The translations under genes were made by a program, and so were the position numbers. A model generated the notes under the pieces. That model saw only the letters and a list, made by a program, of their open reading frames with translations. It searched no databases and was not told the origin of the DNA. From Halopseudomonas xinjiangensis (GTDB lineage Bacteria; Pseudomonadota; Gammaproteobacteria; Pseudomonadales; Pseudomonadaceae): a stretch of DNA of 64,000 nucleotides. Every line of letters starts with the position of its first letter. Position 1 is the first letter of the stretch. Shown here one piece after another: positions 19,484-28,470 of this stretch. The stretch is taken from assembly GCF_900104945.1 (NCBI RefSeq), contig NZ_LT629736.1:868001-932000 (forward strand). The letters run 5' to 3'.

Positions 19484-22180
19484 TCAAGCCGGTTGCGCTG
19501 AAGTCGCCAGCATGCGGCGAATTTCCGGCACGCATGAGCCGCATTGCGTGCCGCAACCGAGGCTTTGCTTGAGGCCATCCAGATCCTGACCGCTCTCGAT
19601 GCCCGCACGGATCCGGCTGGCGCTGACGTTCATGCAGCTGCAGATGGTCTTGTCTGCCACCGCACCGCCCCCCGGCGGTGAGCTGAGCGGGGCGAGAAAC
19701 CAGCGCCGCAGTGCCGCGTCCGCTTCGCCGCTTTGCCATACGCCATGCAGCCAGTCGCGCGCTGCGGTTTCGCCTGTCAGGCGAATCGCGGTGATACGTC
19801 CGTCCTCGATTTTCACGCGCTTGCCGATCGAGCGGCGAGCGTCGTCGTAAACGATTACCGGCCCCTCATCCAGGCCGAGCAGCCTGTCGATCGTGCTCAA
19901 AACGGCAACGTCGGGCGCGGACTGGTGCGCGACGCGCATGACCAGAGCAGGCCGCTCGCGACCGGTCAAAGCAAAGCTGGCGAAGGCGAACTGTTCGCAC
20001 ATCGGCCGCAACGCTTCAAAGCGCTGCTGTACATCGCCCTCGACTAACACATACAGCTCCCACGGCAGCGCTACCGGGGTGACGCTGATGCTGGCCTGCT
20101 TCAGCTCGGGCTGCTTCGAAATCGGATCGAATGCCGGTTGGGTCAGCACGTTCACGCCCAGCCCCTTGAGGAAGCGATCGCCCCAATGCATGGGAATGAA
20201 TGCCTGTCCGGGACGGATCTGCTCATCGGCGGTCACCGGCAGAATGATCTCGCCGCGCCGGCTCCTGACGGAGACCAGCTGGCCGTCACGCAGCCTACGG
20301 CTGCGGATTTCGTCCGGGTGGAGGCTCAGTTGCGCCTGCTCGACGTGCCCGAACAGCTGCGCCGCGGTGCCGGTACGGCTCATGCCATGCCATTGATCGC
20401 GCAAACGTCCGGTATTCAATGTCAGCGAGAAGCGCGCATCGCGTTGCTCTTTAGCCGGGATAAAAGGCTCGCTGACGAAGCGCGCACGACCGTCGTCGGT
20501 GGCAAAATGACCATCGGTATATAACCGTGCCGTACCGTGCCCGGTGATAGCCCGAAACGGCCACTGTTGTGGACCGAGCTGATCGATCAGCGCGTGGCTG
20601 AGGGTGCTGTAGTCCAGATCTCGTCCCGCAGTGAGCCCCTTGAATTCGTCGAACAGCTCGGCAGGCGACTGGAAGCCGAACAGGCTTGGCTGTCCGGGAC
20701 GCAGCTGTTTCTCCAGTCGTCTGGCCAGATCACAGACGATCGCCCAGTCCGCGCGTGCTTCGCCAGGTGCGGTGATGGCCGGGCGTACATGGCTGATGCG
20801 CCGCTCGGAATTGGTCACCGAACCTTCCTTTTCGCCCCAGCTCGCCGCCGGCAGCAGCAGATCGGCAAACTGGCAGGTTTCGGTATTGCCGAAAGCCTCC
20901 TGCACCACAACGAACGGACAATTCTGCAGCGCTTCGCGCACCAGCGTCTGGTCCGGCATGGATTGCGCCGGGTTGGTGCAGGCGATCCATAGTGCCTTGA
21001 CCTTGCCGACACGCACCGCCTCGAACAGCTCGATGGCCGACAGGCCAGGGGAGGCGGGTACGCTGTCCACGCCCCAATAAGCGGCTACCTCTTCGCGGTG
21101 CGCCGCGTTACCCGCGTCCCGGTGCCCGGGCAGAAGGTTCGACAGGCTTCCGGTTTCGCGGCCGCCCATGGCATTCGGCTGCCCGGTGAGCGAGAAAGGC
21201 CCGCTGCCCGGCTTGCCGATCTGACCGGTCGCCAGGTGCAGGTTGATCAGCGCGTTATTTTTCGCGCTGCCCGCAGTCGACTGGTTCAGCCCCATACACC
21301 ACAGCGAGAGGAAGCTGGGCGCGCTGCCAATCATCCGCGCCGCAGTCTGCAGATCGTCTCGATCGATCCCGCAGATGCTGCTCACCATGGCCGGGGTGTA
21401 GTCCCGCACCAGGCTCTTGAGCTCGTCGAAGCCCTGGGTATGGCCGTCGACGAAGGCGCGGTCGGTCCAGCCTTCCCACAGCAGAATGTGCAGCAGACCA
21501 TGAAACAGCGCGACATCCGTTCCGGGTTGCAGCGCCAGATGCAGGTCAGCGATTTCGCAGGTGTTCGTGCGGCGTGGATCGATAACGATGATGCGCTTGT
21601 CGGGATTCTCCGCCTTCGCCTGTTCCAGACGGCGGAACAGCACCGGGTGGGCGTAGGCCATGTTGCTGCCGACGATGAGCACACAGTCGCTCAGCTCGAT
21701 GTCCTCGTAGGAGCAGGGCGGTGCGTCGGCCCCCAGGCTGCGCTTGTAGCCGACGACCGCGCTGGACATGCACAGCCGCGAGTTGCTGTCGAGATTGTTG
21801 GTACCGACGACGGTCCGAGCCAGCTTGTTGAACGCGTAGTAGTCCTCAGTCAGCAACTGGCCGGATATATAGAACGCCACGCTATCCGGGCCGTGCTCGG
21901 CGATGGTCGTGCCGAACACCTGTGCTGCATGCTCCATCGCCGTGTCCCAGTCCACCCGCGAGCGGCCCATTGCCTTGCCCAGGCGCAGCTCGGGATAGAG
22001 CGCGCGGGCGGCGATATCACCGGTCTTGTGCAACGTCGAGCCCTTGCTGCACAACCGGCCGTAATTGGCCGGGTGGTTCGGATCGCCCTGTACATCGAGG
22101 ATTCGCTCGCCGTCATGCTCGATCAGCACGCCACAGCCGACGCCGCAGTAGCAGCAGGTTGAAGCAGTTACTTTATTCAT
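19484..22180 (-). CDS. nasC: Assimilatory nitrate reductase, catalytic subunit
   Basis: The 898-residue molybdopterin enzyme begins with a [4Fe-4S] site, CCYCGVGCG...LCSKG (residues 9-51). The bis-MGD oxidoreductase domains follow, and a C-terminal BFD-type [2Fe-2S] domain carries CSCMNVS and CGTQCGSCVPE. There is no twin-arginine signal, so it is cytoplasmic, and it reduces nitrate to nitrite for assimilation. The fused BFD domain is typical of this group and may accept electrons. The symbol follows P. aeruginosa use; other genera call it nasA. It follows nirD by about 82 bases. Confidence 0.94.
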   Translation of the reverse strand: MNKVTASTCCYCGVGCGVLIEHDGERILDVQGDPNHPANYGRLCSKGSTLHKTGDIAARALYPELRLGKAMGRSRVDWDTAMEHAAQVFGTTIAEHGPDSVAFYISGQLLTEDYYAFNKLARTVVGTNNLDSNSRLCMSSAVVGYKRSLGADAPPCSYEDIELSDCVLIVGSNMAYAHPVLFRRLEQAKAENPDKRIIVIDPRRTNTCEIADLHLALQPGTDVALFHGLLHILLWEGWTDRAFVDGHTQGFDELKSLVRDYTPAMVSSICGIDRDDLQTAARMIGSAPSFLSLWCMGLNQSTAGSAKNNALINLHLATGQIGKPGSGPFSLTGQPNAMGGRETGSLSNLLPGHRDAGNAAHREEVAAYWGVDSVPASPGLSAIELFEAVRVGKVKALWIACTNPAQSMPDQTLVREALQNCPFVVVQEAFGNTETCQFADLLLPAASWGEKEGSVTNSERRISHVRPAITAPGEARADWAIVCDLARRLEKQLRPGQPSLFGFQSPAELFDEFKGLTAGRDLDYSTLSHALIDQLGPQQWPFRAITGHGTARLYTDGHFATDDGRARFVSEPFIPAKEQRDARFSLTLNTGRLRDQWHGMSRTGTAAQLFGHVEQAQLSLHPDEIRSRRLRDGQLVSVRSRRGEIILPVTADEQIRPGQAFIPMHWGDRFLKGLGVNVLTQPAFDPISKQPELKQASISVTPVALPWELYVLVEGDVQQRFEALRPMCEQFAFASFALTGRERPALVMRVAHQSAPDVAVLSTIDRLLGLDEGPVIVYDDARRSIGKRVKIEDGRITAIRLTGETAARDWLHGVWQSGEADAALRRWFLAPLSSPPGGGAVADKTICSCMNVSASRIRAGIESGQDLDGLKQSLGCGTQCGSCVPEIRRMLATSAQPA

Positions 22181-22262
22181 CTGTGCTCTCGATACACTGA
22201 GGATTGAAAACGGCGTCTATGGCCGGCGACGCCTGCACGAGCCAGCAGCCCGGACCTAGACA

Positions 22263-22589
22263 TCAAGCCGGCTCCGCTACGTCGGAAAGCGTCAGCTGCA
22301 CCCGCCCACCCTCGACGCGGGTAGGGTAACGGTGAGCGCAGCCGACATCTGGCGCGACCGCTTCGCCGGTCTCGAGCTGGATTACCCAGTTATGCAGCGG
22401 GCAGGTCACGCTCTTGCCGAAGACGATGCCCTGCGACAGTGGGCCGTTCTTGTGCGGGCAACGATCGTCAACCGCGAACACGTCATCATCGCTGGTGCGA
22501 AAGATGGCGATGTCACCCTTCGGGCCCGTTACCACTCGCGAACCGAGCTGCGGAATGTCGTCCAGCGCGCAGATATCGAACCAGTTCAT
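22263..22589 (-). CDS. nirD: Nitrite reductase (NAD(P)H) small subunit
   Basis: The 108-residue Rieske-like protein keeps both ligand pairs, CPH (in DRCPHKNG) and CPLH (in TCPLHNW), so a [2Fe-2S] cluster is plausible. Its ATG at 22589 overlaps the nirB stop (ATGA), and I reject a longer frame that starts inside nirB. It works with NirB to reduce nitrite to ammonium in the cytoplasm. Confidence 0.94.
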   Translation of the reverse strand: MNWFDICALDDIPQLGSRVVTGPKGDIAIFRTSDDDVFAVDDRCPHKNGPLSQGIVFGKSVTCPLHNWVIQLETGEAVAPDVGCAHRYPTRVEGGRVQLTLSDVAEPA

Positions 22590-25042
22590 ACCGAGGCCTC
22601 CGCGAGTTCCTTCACCGCGATCCGCTCGAATTCCTGCTTGAGCTCGTCGCGCTCGATCCGCTCTTTCCAAGGGTCCTTGTCGAACGACAGCGAGAACACC
22701 AGCCGTTCGTGCAGCGCCTTGCGCCGCTCGGCGTCCTCGAGAACCGCGCGCTTGATGTGTTCCATGCCCACGCGATGCAGGTAGTGCACGGTACGCTCAA
22801 GATAAAAACCTTCTTCGCGATACAGTTGCAGGAAAGCCATGGTGTATTCCATGACTTCTTCGGCCGTTTTCACCTTGGTGAAGAACTCGCCCGCTTCGGT
22901 CTTGATGCCGCCGTTACCGCCTATGTAGAGCTCCCAGCCGGAATCGACACCAATCACCCCGACATCCTTGATACCTGACTCGGCGCAATTGCGCGGGCAG
23001 CCGGAGACCGCCAGCTTCACCTTGTGCGGTGACCACATGTAGCTCAGCGCCAGTTCCAGATCGATCCCCATCTGAGTCGAATCCTGGGTGCCGAAGCGGC
23101 AGAAATCGGTGCCGACGCAGGTCTTCACCGTACGAATCGACTTGCCGTAGGCGTGGCCGGAGGGCATGTCCAGATCCTTCCAGACCTTGGGCAGATCTTC
23201 CTTGCGAATCCCCAACAGGTCGATCCGCTGGCCGCCGGTCACCTTGACCATTGGTACCTGATACTTGTCCGCCACATCGGCGATTCGGCGCAGCTCGGAG
23301 GCATTGGTCACACCGCCCGCCATGCGTGGGATCACCGAGTAGGTGCCGTCCTTCTGGATATTCGCGTGGGCGCGTTCGTTGATGAAGCGCGACTGTGGAT
23401 CGTCTTTCGCCTCACCTGGCCAGGTGGATATCAAGTAGTAGTTCAGGGCCGGGCGGCAGGTCGCACAGCCGTTCGGCGTGCGCCAATCCATGAAGCGCAT
23501 GGCATCGGGAATGGTCAGCAAATGATGCTCGCGAATCGCCTTGCGTGCCTGACCATGGTTCAGGTCGGTACAGCCGCATATGGCTCGTTCGCTCTTCGGT
23601 TTCACGTCGGCCGCGCCGCCAACGGTATTGAGCACGATCTGTTCGACCAGCCCGGTGCAGGAGCCGCAGGAGCTCGCCGCCTTGGTGTGCTTTTTCACGT
23701 CATCGACGCTGAACAGCCCGTGCTGCTGGATCGCCTTGACGATGGTGCCCTTGCACACGCCGTTGCAACCGCAGACCTCCATCTCATCAGGCATGTTCAT
23801 GGCCTTGCTCTGGCCCTGATGGCCGGTGTCGCCTATCGCATTTTCGCCGAACATCAGGTGATCGCGGATCTCGCGGATGTTCTGGCCTTCCTTGACCATA
23901 CGGAAATACCAGCCGCCGTCTGCGGTGTCGCCATACAGGCAGGCGCCAACCAGCACGTCGTCCCTGATGACCAGCTTCTTGTAGACGCCGCCGATGGGGT
24001 CGGAGAGGGTGATGATTTCGCTATCGTCGTCGCCGGTGAAGTCGCCGGCGGAAAACAGGTCGATGCCGGTGACTTTCAGTTTGGTGGAGGTCACCGAACC
24101 TTCGTAGCGCCCATAGCCGAGCATGGCCAGGTGATTGGCGCATACCTTTGCCTGCTCGAACAGCGGGGCGACCAGACCATAGGCGATGCCGCGGTGTGCC
24201 GCGCACTCGCCAATGGCGTAAATCTTCGGGTCATAGGTCTGCAGCGTGTCGCTGACTAGGATGCCGCGATTGCAGGCCAGGCCGGCTTTTTCAGCCAGCT
24301 CGGTATTGGGGCGGATGCCTGCGGCCATGACCACCAGGTCCGCAGGGATCTGCGTGCCATCCTTGAACTTCACGGCGCAGACGCGACCCTTGCCGTCATC
24401 GATCAGCTCGCTGGTGAACTGCGGCAGCATGAACTTCAGGCCACGGTCTTCCAGCGACTTCTGCAGAAGTTTGCCCGCGGTGCTGTCCAGCTGGCGCTCG
24501 AGCAGCCACTCGCCGATGTGCACCACAGTGACGTCCATGCCGCGCAGCTTCAGCCCGTTCGCCGCCTCGAGCCCGAGCAATCCGCCACCAATGACCACGG
24601 CGTGCTTGTGCGTTTTGGCCGTGTCCATCATGGCCTGGGTATCGGCAATGTCACGATAGCCGATCACCCCGTCGAGCTGGTTGCCCGGCACCGGCAGGAT
24701 GAACGGATTGGAGCCGGTGGCCAGCAGCAAGCGGTCGTACTCGGCTTCGGTACCGTCATCGGCGATCACCTTGCGCCGGATGCGGTCGATCTCGACCACC
24801 TTGCGTCCCACATGCAGAGTGATGCCGTTGTCGCGGTACCAGTCGAGATCGTTCAGCACGATCTCTTCGAATGTCTGTTCTCCGGCGAGCACCGGGGATA
24901 GGAGAATGCGGTTGTAGTTCGGGTGCGGCTCAGCGCCGAATACAGTGATGTCGTACAGGTCCGGGGTCAGCTTGATGAGTTCTTCGAGCGTGCGAACCCC
25001 GGCCATGCCGTTACCAACCATTACCAGTTTTAGCTTTTGCAT
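22586..25042 (-). CDS. nirB: Nitrite reductase (NAD(P)H) large subunit
   Basis: The 818-residue enzyme has an N-terminal FAD/NAD-binding part (MVGNGMAGVRTLEEL, then VVIGGGLLGLEAANGL) and two BFD-like cysteine regions (CGCNGVCKG and CGCTDLNHG). The C-terminal siroheme/[4Fe-4S] domain has its cysteines in TCVGTDFCRFG and SGCPRNCAESG. It reduces nitrite to ammonium with six electrons from NAD(P)H. The start at 25042 has GGAG 8 bases upstream; the longer frame runs into the leader terminator. It is the first gene of the nirB-nirD-nasC-cobA unit. Confidence 0.97.
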   Translation of the reverse strand: MQKLKLVMVGNGMAGVRTLEELIKLTPDLYDITVFGAEPHPNYNRILLSPVLAGEQTFEEIVLNDLDWYRDNGITLHVGRKVVEIDRIRRKVIADDGTEAEYDRLLLATGSNPFILPVPGNQLDGVIGYRDIADTQAMMDTAKTHKHAVVIGGGLLGLEAANGLKLRGMDVTVVHIGEWLLERQLDSTAGKLLQKSLEDRGLKFMLPQFTSELIDDGKGRVCAVKFKDGTQIPADLVVMAAGIRPNTELAEKAGLACNRGILVSDTLQTYDPKIYAIGECAAHRGIAYGLVAPLFEQAKVCANHLAMLGYGRYEGSVTSTKLKVTGIDLFSAGDFTGDDDSEIITLSDPIGGVYKKLVIRDDVLVGACLYGDTADGGWYFRMVKEGQNIREIRDHLMFGENAIGDTGHQGQSKAMNMPDEMEVCGCNGVCKGTIVKAIQQHGLFSVDDVKKHTKAASSCGSCTGLVEQIVLNTVGGAADVKPKSERAICGCTDLNHGQARKAIREHHLLTIPDAMRFMDWRTPNGCATCRPALNYYLISTWPGEAKDDPQSRFINERAHANIQKDGTYSVIPRMAGGVTNASELRRIADVADKYQVPMVKVTGGQRIDLLGIRKEDLPKVWKDLDMPSGHAYGKSIRTVKTCVGTDFCRFGTQDSTQMGIDLELALSYMWSPHKVKLAVSGCPRNCAESGIKDVGVIGVDSGWELYIGGNGGIKTEAGEFFTKVKTAEEVMEYTMAFLQLYREEGFYLERTVHYLHRVGMEHIKRAVLEDAERRKALHERLVFSLSFDKDPWKERIERDELKQEFERIAVKELAEASV

Positions 25043-25069
25043 GGGTAGCTCCAATGCGGAAGCGGAAAC

Positions 25070-25159
25070 AAAAAAGGCATCCTCACCGCGCACGCGGCAA
25101 GGACGCCTTTGTCCAGGTCCTGATCAGTCAGGCAGCTGCCCCATCGCCATTGAAGGAGC
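25070..25159 (-). promoter_or_regulatory. ANTAR-type antitermination leader of nirB
   Basis: Read on the minus strand. Hairpin 1 (25159-25138) pairs GCTCCTTC with GATGGGGC, with one U-U mismatch, around the hexaloop AATGGC. Hairpin 2 (25132-25119) is CCTG / CAGG around the hexaloop ACTGAT. Both loops have A at position 1 and G at position 4, as required in the two-hairpin RNA bound by ANTAR proteins such as NasR/NasT. A terminator (25110-25070) with a long GC stem and six Ts follows, 28 bases before the nirB start. NasT binding should let transcription read through when nitrate is present. Confidence 0.85.
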
Positions 25160-25186
25160 GGCCAGTAATCTTGTCCCAGTTAACGT

Positions 25187-25202
25187 TGCACAGGCTGTGC
25201 CA
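25187..25202 (-). promoter_or_regulatory. Sigma-54-like promoter of the nirB operon
   Basis: TGGCACAGCCTGTGCA has GG and GC elements exactly 10 bases apart, close to the known -24/-12 consensus TGGCAC-N5-TTGC with one difference. A start about 12 bases downstream would give a leader that begins just before the two hexaloop hairpins. Confidence 0.7.
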
Positions 25203-25287
25203 GTTGAGCCTATGCAACAGAATCAACGGCTTGAGCGGAGTTTCTCAAGACAAGGTCGCGAATATGTGCACCGCAATATGGCAGGGC

Positions 25288-25302
25288 GCACGGTGCTGGT
25301 GC
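25288..25302 (-). promoter_or_regulatory. NtrC-like enhancer site upstream of nirB
   Basis: GCACCAGCACCGTGC differs by one base from the NtrC pattern GCACC-N5-GGTGC. It lies about 90 bases upstream of the sigma-54 box, a usual enhancer distance. A weaker second half-site, GCGGTGCA, lies at 25267-25274. Confidence 0.55.
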
Positions 25303-25414
25303 GGAGGCGTCCGCCACACAGCGATGAAAAGGTTCCTGGAAATGCCGCACTCCATCCCGGTCATGGGGGGTACTTGGCAGACCACCGAAACGCAGCTTGG
25401 CATTCCCAGGGAAC

Positions 25415-27082
25415 TCAGTGAAACATGACGGCGAGCAGTACGATATTCAGCGCCAGAGCGCCGAGTGCGACGCTGCGCCAAACCAATAGCGGCTCGCGCT
25501 CAAGCAAGGGTGCCGGTTCCCGCTTCAGGCTTTGCCGCTCCCCATGCTCAAGAGCCAGGAGCCATTCCTCGGCGGTTTCGTAGCGCTTCGCCGGATCGGC
25601 TTCCAGCGCCTTGAGCAGGCAATCATCCAGCCACGGCGGGATGTCCGGTCGATAGCGGCTCGGTGGCGTCGGCCGGCCAAATCGAGGACGTTGAAAGGCT
25701 TCGACTTCGCCGTACGGGTAGTGCCCGGTCAACAGATAGAACAGCGTAACGCCGGCGCTGTAGAGATCCTGCTGCGGCGCCGGCTCGGCGCCGGCGAATA
25801 ATTCCGGCGCGATATAGCTCGGCGTGCCAGGCGCGCCGGCCCGCTCCGGGCTGGACAGGCCAGGGCAGAACGCCAGTCCGAAGTCGAGAACGCGCAGCAC
25901 ACCGTCGTCATCCAGCAGCAGGTTGTCCGGCTTGATGTCGCGGTGTACCAGATTGCGTCGATGCAGCAGGCCGACGCCGCGGATCAGCTTGGCGGCGATC
26001 TGCTGGCAAAGCGGAACACTGAGCAGGCCATGTTCGCGCTTGTGCTGTTCCAGGGTGATGCCCGCATGCTCGCGCATAACATAGTACAGATGCTGCCGTG
26101 CGGGTAGTGGATGCAGTTCCGGCGTCTGCTGGCCTGCGACGCGCCGCATGAACCACTCTTCCAGCACCAGGTCGCGGCAGGCGTCCGCATCGTCGTGCCG
26201 GTGGGGCGGTACGGTCTTGAGTAGCCAGTTCTGCTGCAAAGGATCACGTACCCGGTAAAGGATCGACTGGCGCGACTCGGCCAGGTCGCCAACCACCAGC
26301 CAGTCCTCGAACATCTGGCCCGGCTTGAGCCGAGGCGGTAGCGCCCGCTCGTCGATCGGATCGAGTACGTCGGTAAGATTGGCTTCCGGTACCTCGTCGA
26401 CCACCACCAGCAGAGCACTGGCATTGTCCTGGCTGCCGCGCTGCAATGCAGTTGATACCAGGGTTTCACAGGTGGTTTGCGGGTCCTGGTCGAGGAGCAG
26501 CTGCGCATGCACGGTCAGGTCGTCGAGACTGGCCCAGACGCCATCGCTCAGCACAACGAAGCGATCGCCTGCACGCAGGTCACCCTCGCAATAGTCCATC
26601 AGCAAATGCTCGTCCAGCCCCATCGCGCGCTTGAGCACGTGCTGCATCCCGGGCTGCTCCCATACGTGCTCGAGGGTCAGCTTGCGCAGTTTCCCATTGC
26701 GCAGCATGTAGGCCCGGCAGTCCCCTATGTGAGCCAGAGTATACCGGGTGCCGCGCATGACCAGAGCGGTGAGCGTGGTAAGCAGCGGCTGCCCGCCGCC
26801 GTTGGCCCGCAACCACCGGTTATGCGCGGTGAGCAGCTTCTCCAGCGCCTGGACAACCGACCAGGTCTCCGGCGTCGAATAGTAGTCCAGAGCCAGCGCC
26901 TGCAGCGTTGCGCGAGCCGCGAGCCCGCCGTCATGGCATTGGCTGACACCGTCGGCCAGCGCCATGAGATGGCCCCTGCTCGCCGCCAGGCGCGGTGCGG
27001 GCGTCACGATGCGCACCGCATCCTGATTGTCCTTCCTCGGGCCGGCGGAGCTGAACTCCGCCGTGCGTAGCTGCAAAGGCAT
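25415..27082 (-). CDS. Bifunctional PP2C phosphatase / Ser-Thr protein kinase
   Basis: The 555-residue fusion starts with a PP2C domain (about 1-235: KDNQDAVRIV, MALADGVSQCHDGG, IGDCRAYMLRNG). A Hanks-type kinase follows (about 260-520) with catalytic loop HRDIKPDNLL and DFGLAF. It ends in one C-terminal membrane helix (about 530-553). The ATG at 27082 is 2 bases past the transporter stop. This gene is a regular part of Pseudomonas nitrate assimilation loci, but its substrate is not known; the transporter, NasT or NirB are guesses. The N-terminal placement of the phosphatase puts both activities in the cytoplasm at the membrane. Confidence 0.92.
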   Translation of the reverse strand: MPLQLRTAEFSSAGPRKDNQDAVRIVTPAPRLAASRGHLMALADGVSQCHDGGLAARATLQALALDYYSTPETWSVVQALEKLLTAHNRWLRANGGGQPLLTTLTALVMRGTRYTLAHIGDCRAYMLRNGKLRKLTLEHVWEQPGMQHVLKRAMGLDEHLLMDYCEGDLRAGDRFVVLSDGVWASLDDLTVHAQLLLDQDPQTTCETLVSTALQRGSQDNASALLVVVDEVPEANLTDVLDPIDERALPPRLKPGQMFEDWLVVGDLAESRQSILYRVRDPLQQNWLLKTVPPHRHDDADACRDLVLEEWFMRRVAGQQTPELHPLPARQHLYYVMREHAGITLEQHKREHGLLSVPLCQQIAAKLIRGVGLLHRRNLVHRDIKPDNLLLDDDGVLRVLDFGLAFCPGLSSPERAGAPGTPSYIAPELFAGAEPAPQQDLYSAGVTLFYLLTGHYPYGEVEAFQRPRFGRPTPPSRYRPDIPPWLDDCLLKALEADPAKRYETAEEWLLALEHGERQSLKREPAPLLEREPLLVWRSVALGALALNIVLLAVMFH

Positions 27083-27084
27083 GG

Positions 27085-28296
27085 TTATACCCGCGCGGCG
27101 GTCATTGCAGATGAACCCCAAGTGGTGCGCCAGCGACGCTTGACGTTGAGCAGGCCGAACCAGGCCAGCGCACCCAGGCTGGCGAACAGCCAGAGGCCAA
27201 GCTGGTAGTCACCGGTATGTTGTTTGATCGCACCGAGTCCGGCCGCCAGCACGAAGCCGCCGACACCGCCCGCCATCCCGACCAGACCGGTCATGACGCC
27301 GATTTCGCGGTGGAAGCGCTGCGGGACCAGCTGGAACACCGAGCCGTTGCCCGCGCCCAGGCCGAGCATGGCGGTCACGAACAGGGCCAGCGCGGCCAGC
27401 GAACTGGACAGATGGAAGCCGACCAGGGCGATGCACACCGAAGCGACGCCATACATGAACAGCAGCGCGCGGATACCGCCGATACGGTCGGCCAGAGCAC
27501 CACCCAGCGGCCGCATGAAGCTGCCAGCCATCACGCAGGCCGCGGTATAGTAGCCGGCGACCACCGGGTTCAGCCCGTACTGATCGCTGAAATAGCCGGG
27601 CAGGGCGCTGGCCAGTCCGATGAAGCCACCGAAGGTCACGCTGTAGAAGAACATGAACCACCAGGTGTCGCGGTCATTCAGAGCAACCATATAGTCGTGC
27701 GCGGACTTGGGCTTGGGGCGCTGCGGCGAGTTGCGCGCGCAGACGATGAAGATGATCAGAGTGATACCCAGCGGGATCAGCGCCAGGCCGAACACGTTTT
27801 CCCAGCCGAACAGGTACGCCAGACCCGGGGCAAAGACAGCGGCAAGGACCGTTCCGGAGTTGCCTGCGCCGGCAATGCCCATCGCGGTGCCTTGATGTTC
27901 CGCCGGATACCACTGCGAAGCCAGCGGCAACGCCACAGCGAAGGATGCACCGGCGAAGCCAAGGCCCAGGCCCAACAGCAGCGCCTGATGATAGCTGTCC
28001 ACGCCTAGCAGCCAGGCCAGGCTCAACGCGGTGATGACCACCACCTGGCCAAAGATGCCGGCTGTCTTCGGCGACAGGCGATCAGCCATGAAACCTAGCA
28101 GCAGGCGAAGTATTGCGCCAGCAAGAATCGGTGTGGCGACCATCATGCCCCGTTCCTGTGCGCTCAGGCCCAGATCTGTAGCAATCTGCACCCCGAGCGG
28201 GCCCAGCACATACCACACCATGAAGCTCAGATCGAAATACAGAAAGGCTGCGAACAGCGTCGGCTTGTGTCCGGCTTTCCAGAAACTCTTGTTCAT
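27085..28296 (-). CDS. nasA: NarK/NasA-type nitrate/nitrite transporter (MFS)
   Basis: The 403-residue major facilitator has about 12 helices and the nitrate-porter signature glycines in LGFAGASFAVALPLASQWYP and in GLVGMAGGVGGFVLAAGLG. It should import nitrate across the inner membrane for assimilation. The symbol follows P. aeruginosa, where the transporter is nasA. It is the first gene of a unit with the kinase-phosphatase, and stands behind its own leader terminator and sigma-54-like box. Confidence 0.92.
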   Translation of the reverse strand: MNKSFWKAGHKPTLFAAFLYFDLSFMVWYVLGPLGVQIATDLGLSAQERGMMVATPILAGAILRLLLGFMADRLSPKTAGIFGQVVVITALSLAWLLGVDSYHQALLLGLGLGFAGASFAVALPLASQWYPAEHQGTAMGIAGAGNSGTVLAAVFAPGLAYLFGWENVFGLALIPLGITLIIFIVCARNSPQRPKPKSAHDYMVALNDRDTWWFMFFYSVTFGGFIGLASALPGYFSDQYGLNPVVAGYYTAACVMAGSFMRPLGGALADRIGGIRALLFMYGVASVCIALVGFHLSSSLAALALFVTAMLGLGAGNGSVFQLVPQRFHREIGVMTGLVGMAGGVGGFVLAAGLGAIKQHTGDYQLGLWLFASLGALAWFGLLNVKRRWRTTWGSSAMTAARV

Positions 28297-28357
28297 GCGG
28301 CATCCCTCGAAAGTACTGTAGATAGGGGTTCGGAGCTTTTACCGACTGCGTCACGGC

Positions 28358-28442
28358 AAAAAAAAACGTCATCCCCGGTCCGGTGCACAGGCTCCGGTTG
28401 AGGACGACGTCGTTGTCGAGTGGGCAACCGCCATTGGCTGCC
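28358..28442 (-). promoter_or_regulatory. ANTAR-type antitermination leader of the nitrate transporter
   Basis: Read on the minus strand. Hairpin 1 (28442-28423) is GGCAGCC / GGTTGCC around AATGGC. Hairpin 2 (28418-28405) is CGAC / GTCG around AACGAC. Both hexaloops have A1 and G4. The terminator (arms 28410-28400 and 28376-28366, then nine Ts to 28358) shares bases with hairpin 2, so the two cannot form together. That is the switch expected for NasT-dependent antitermination. Confidence 0.9.
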
Positions 28443-28454
28443 TGAACTATCTAA

Positions 28455-28470
28455 AGCAGGATGTGTGCCA
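28455..28470 (-). promoter_or_regulatory. Sigma-54-like promoter of the nitrate transporter
   Basis: TGGCACACATCCTGCT has the full TGGCAC -24 element and a GC at -12, with 10 bases between GG and GC. It lies just past the nasT stop and 13 bases before the first leader hairpin. It partly overlaps a GCCAGC/GCTGGC inverted repeat (28467-28483) that could end nasT transcription. Confidence 0.72.

Noticed and set aside
21098..22162. 354-residue plus-strand frame opposite the nitrate reductase gene
   Set aside because: Antisense to conserved molybdopterin enzyme sequence; no domain or start signal.
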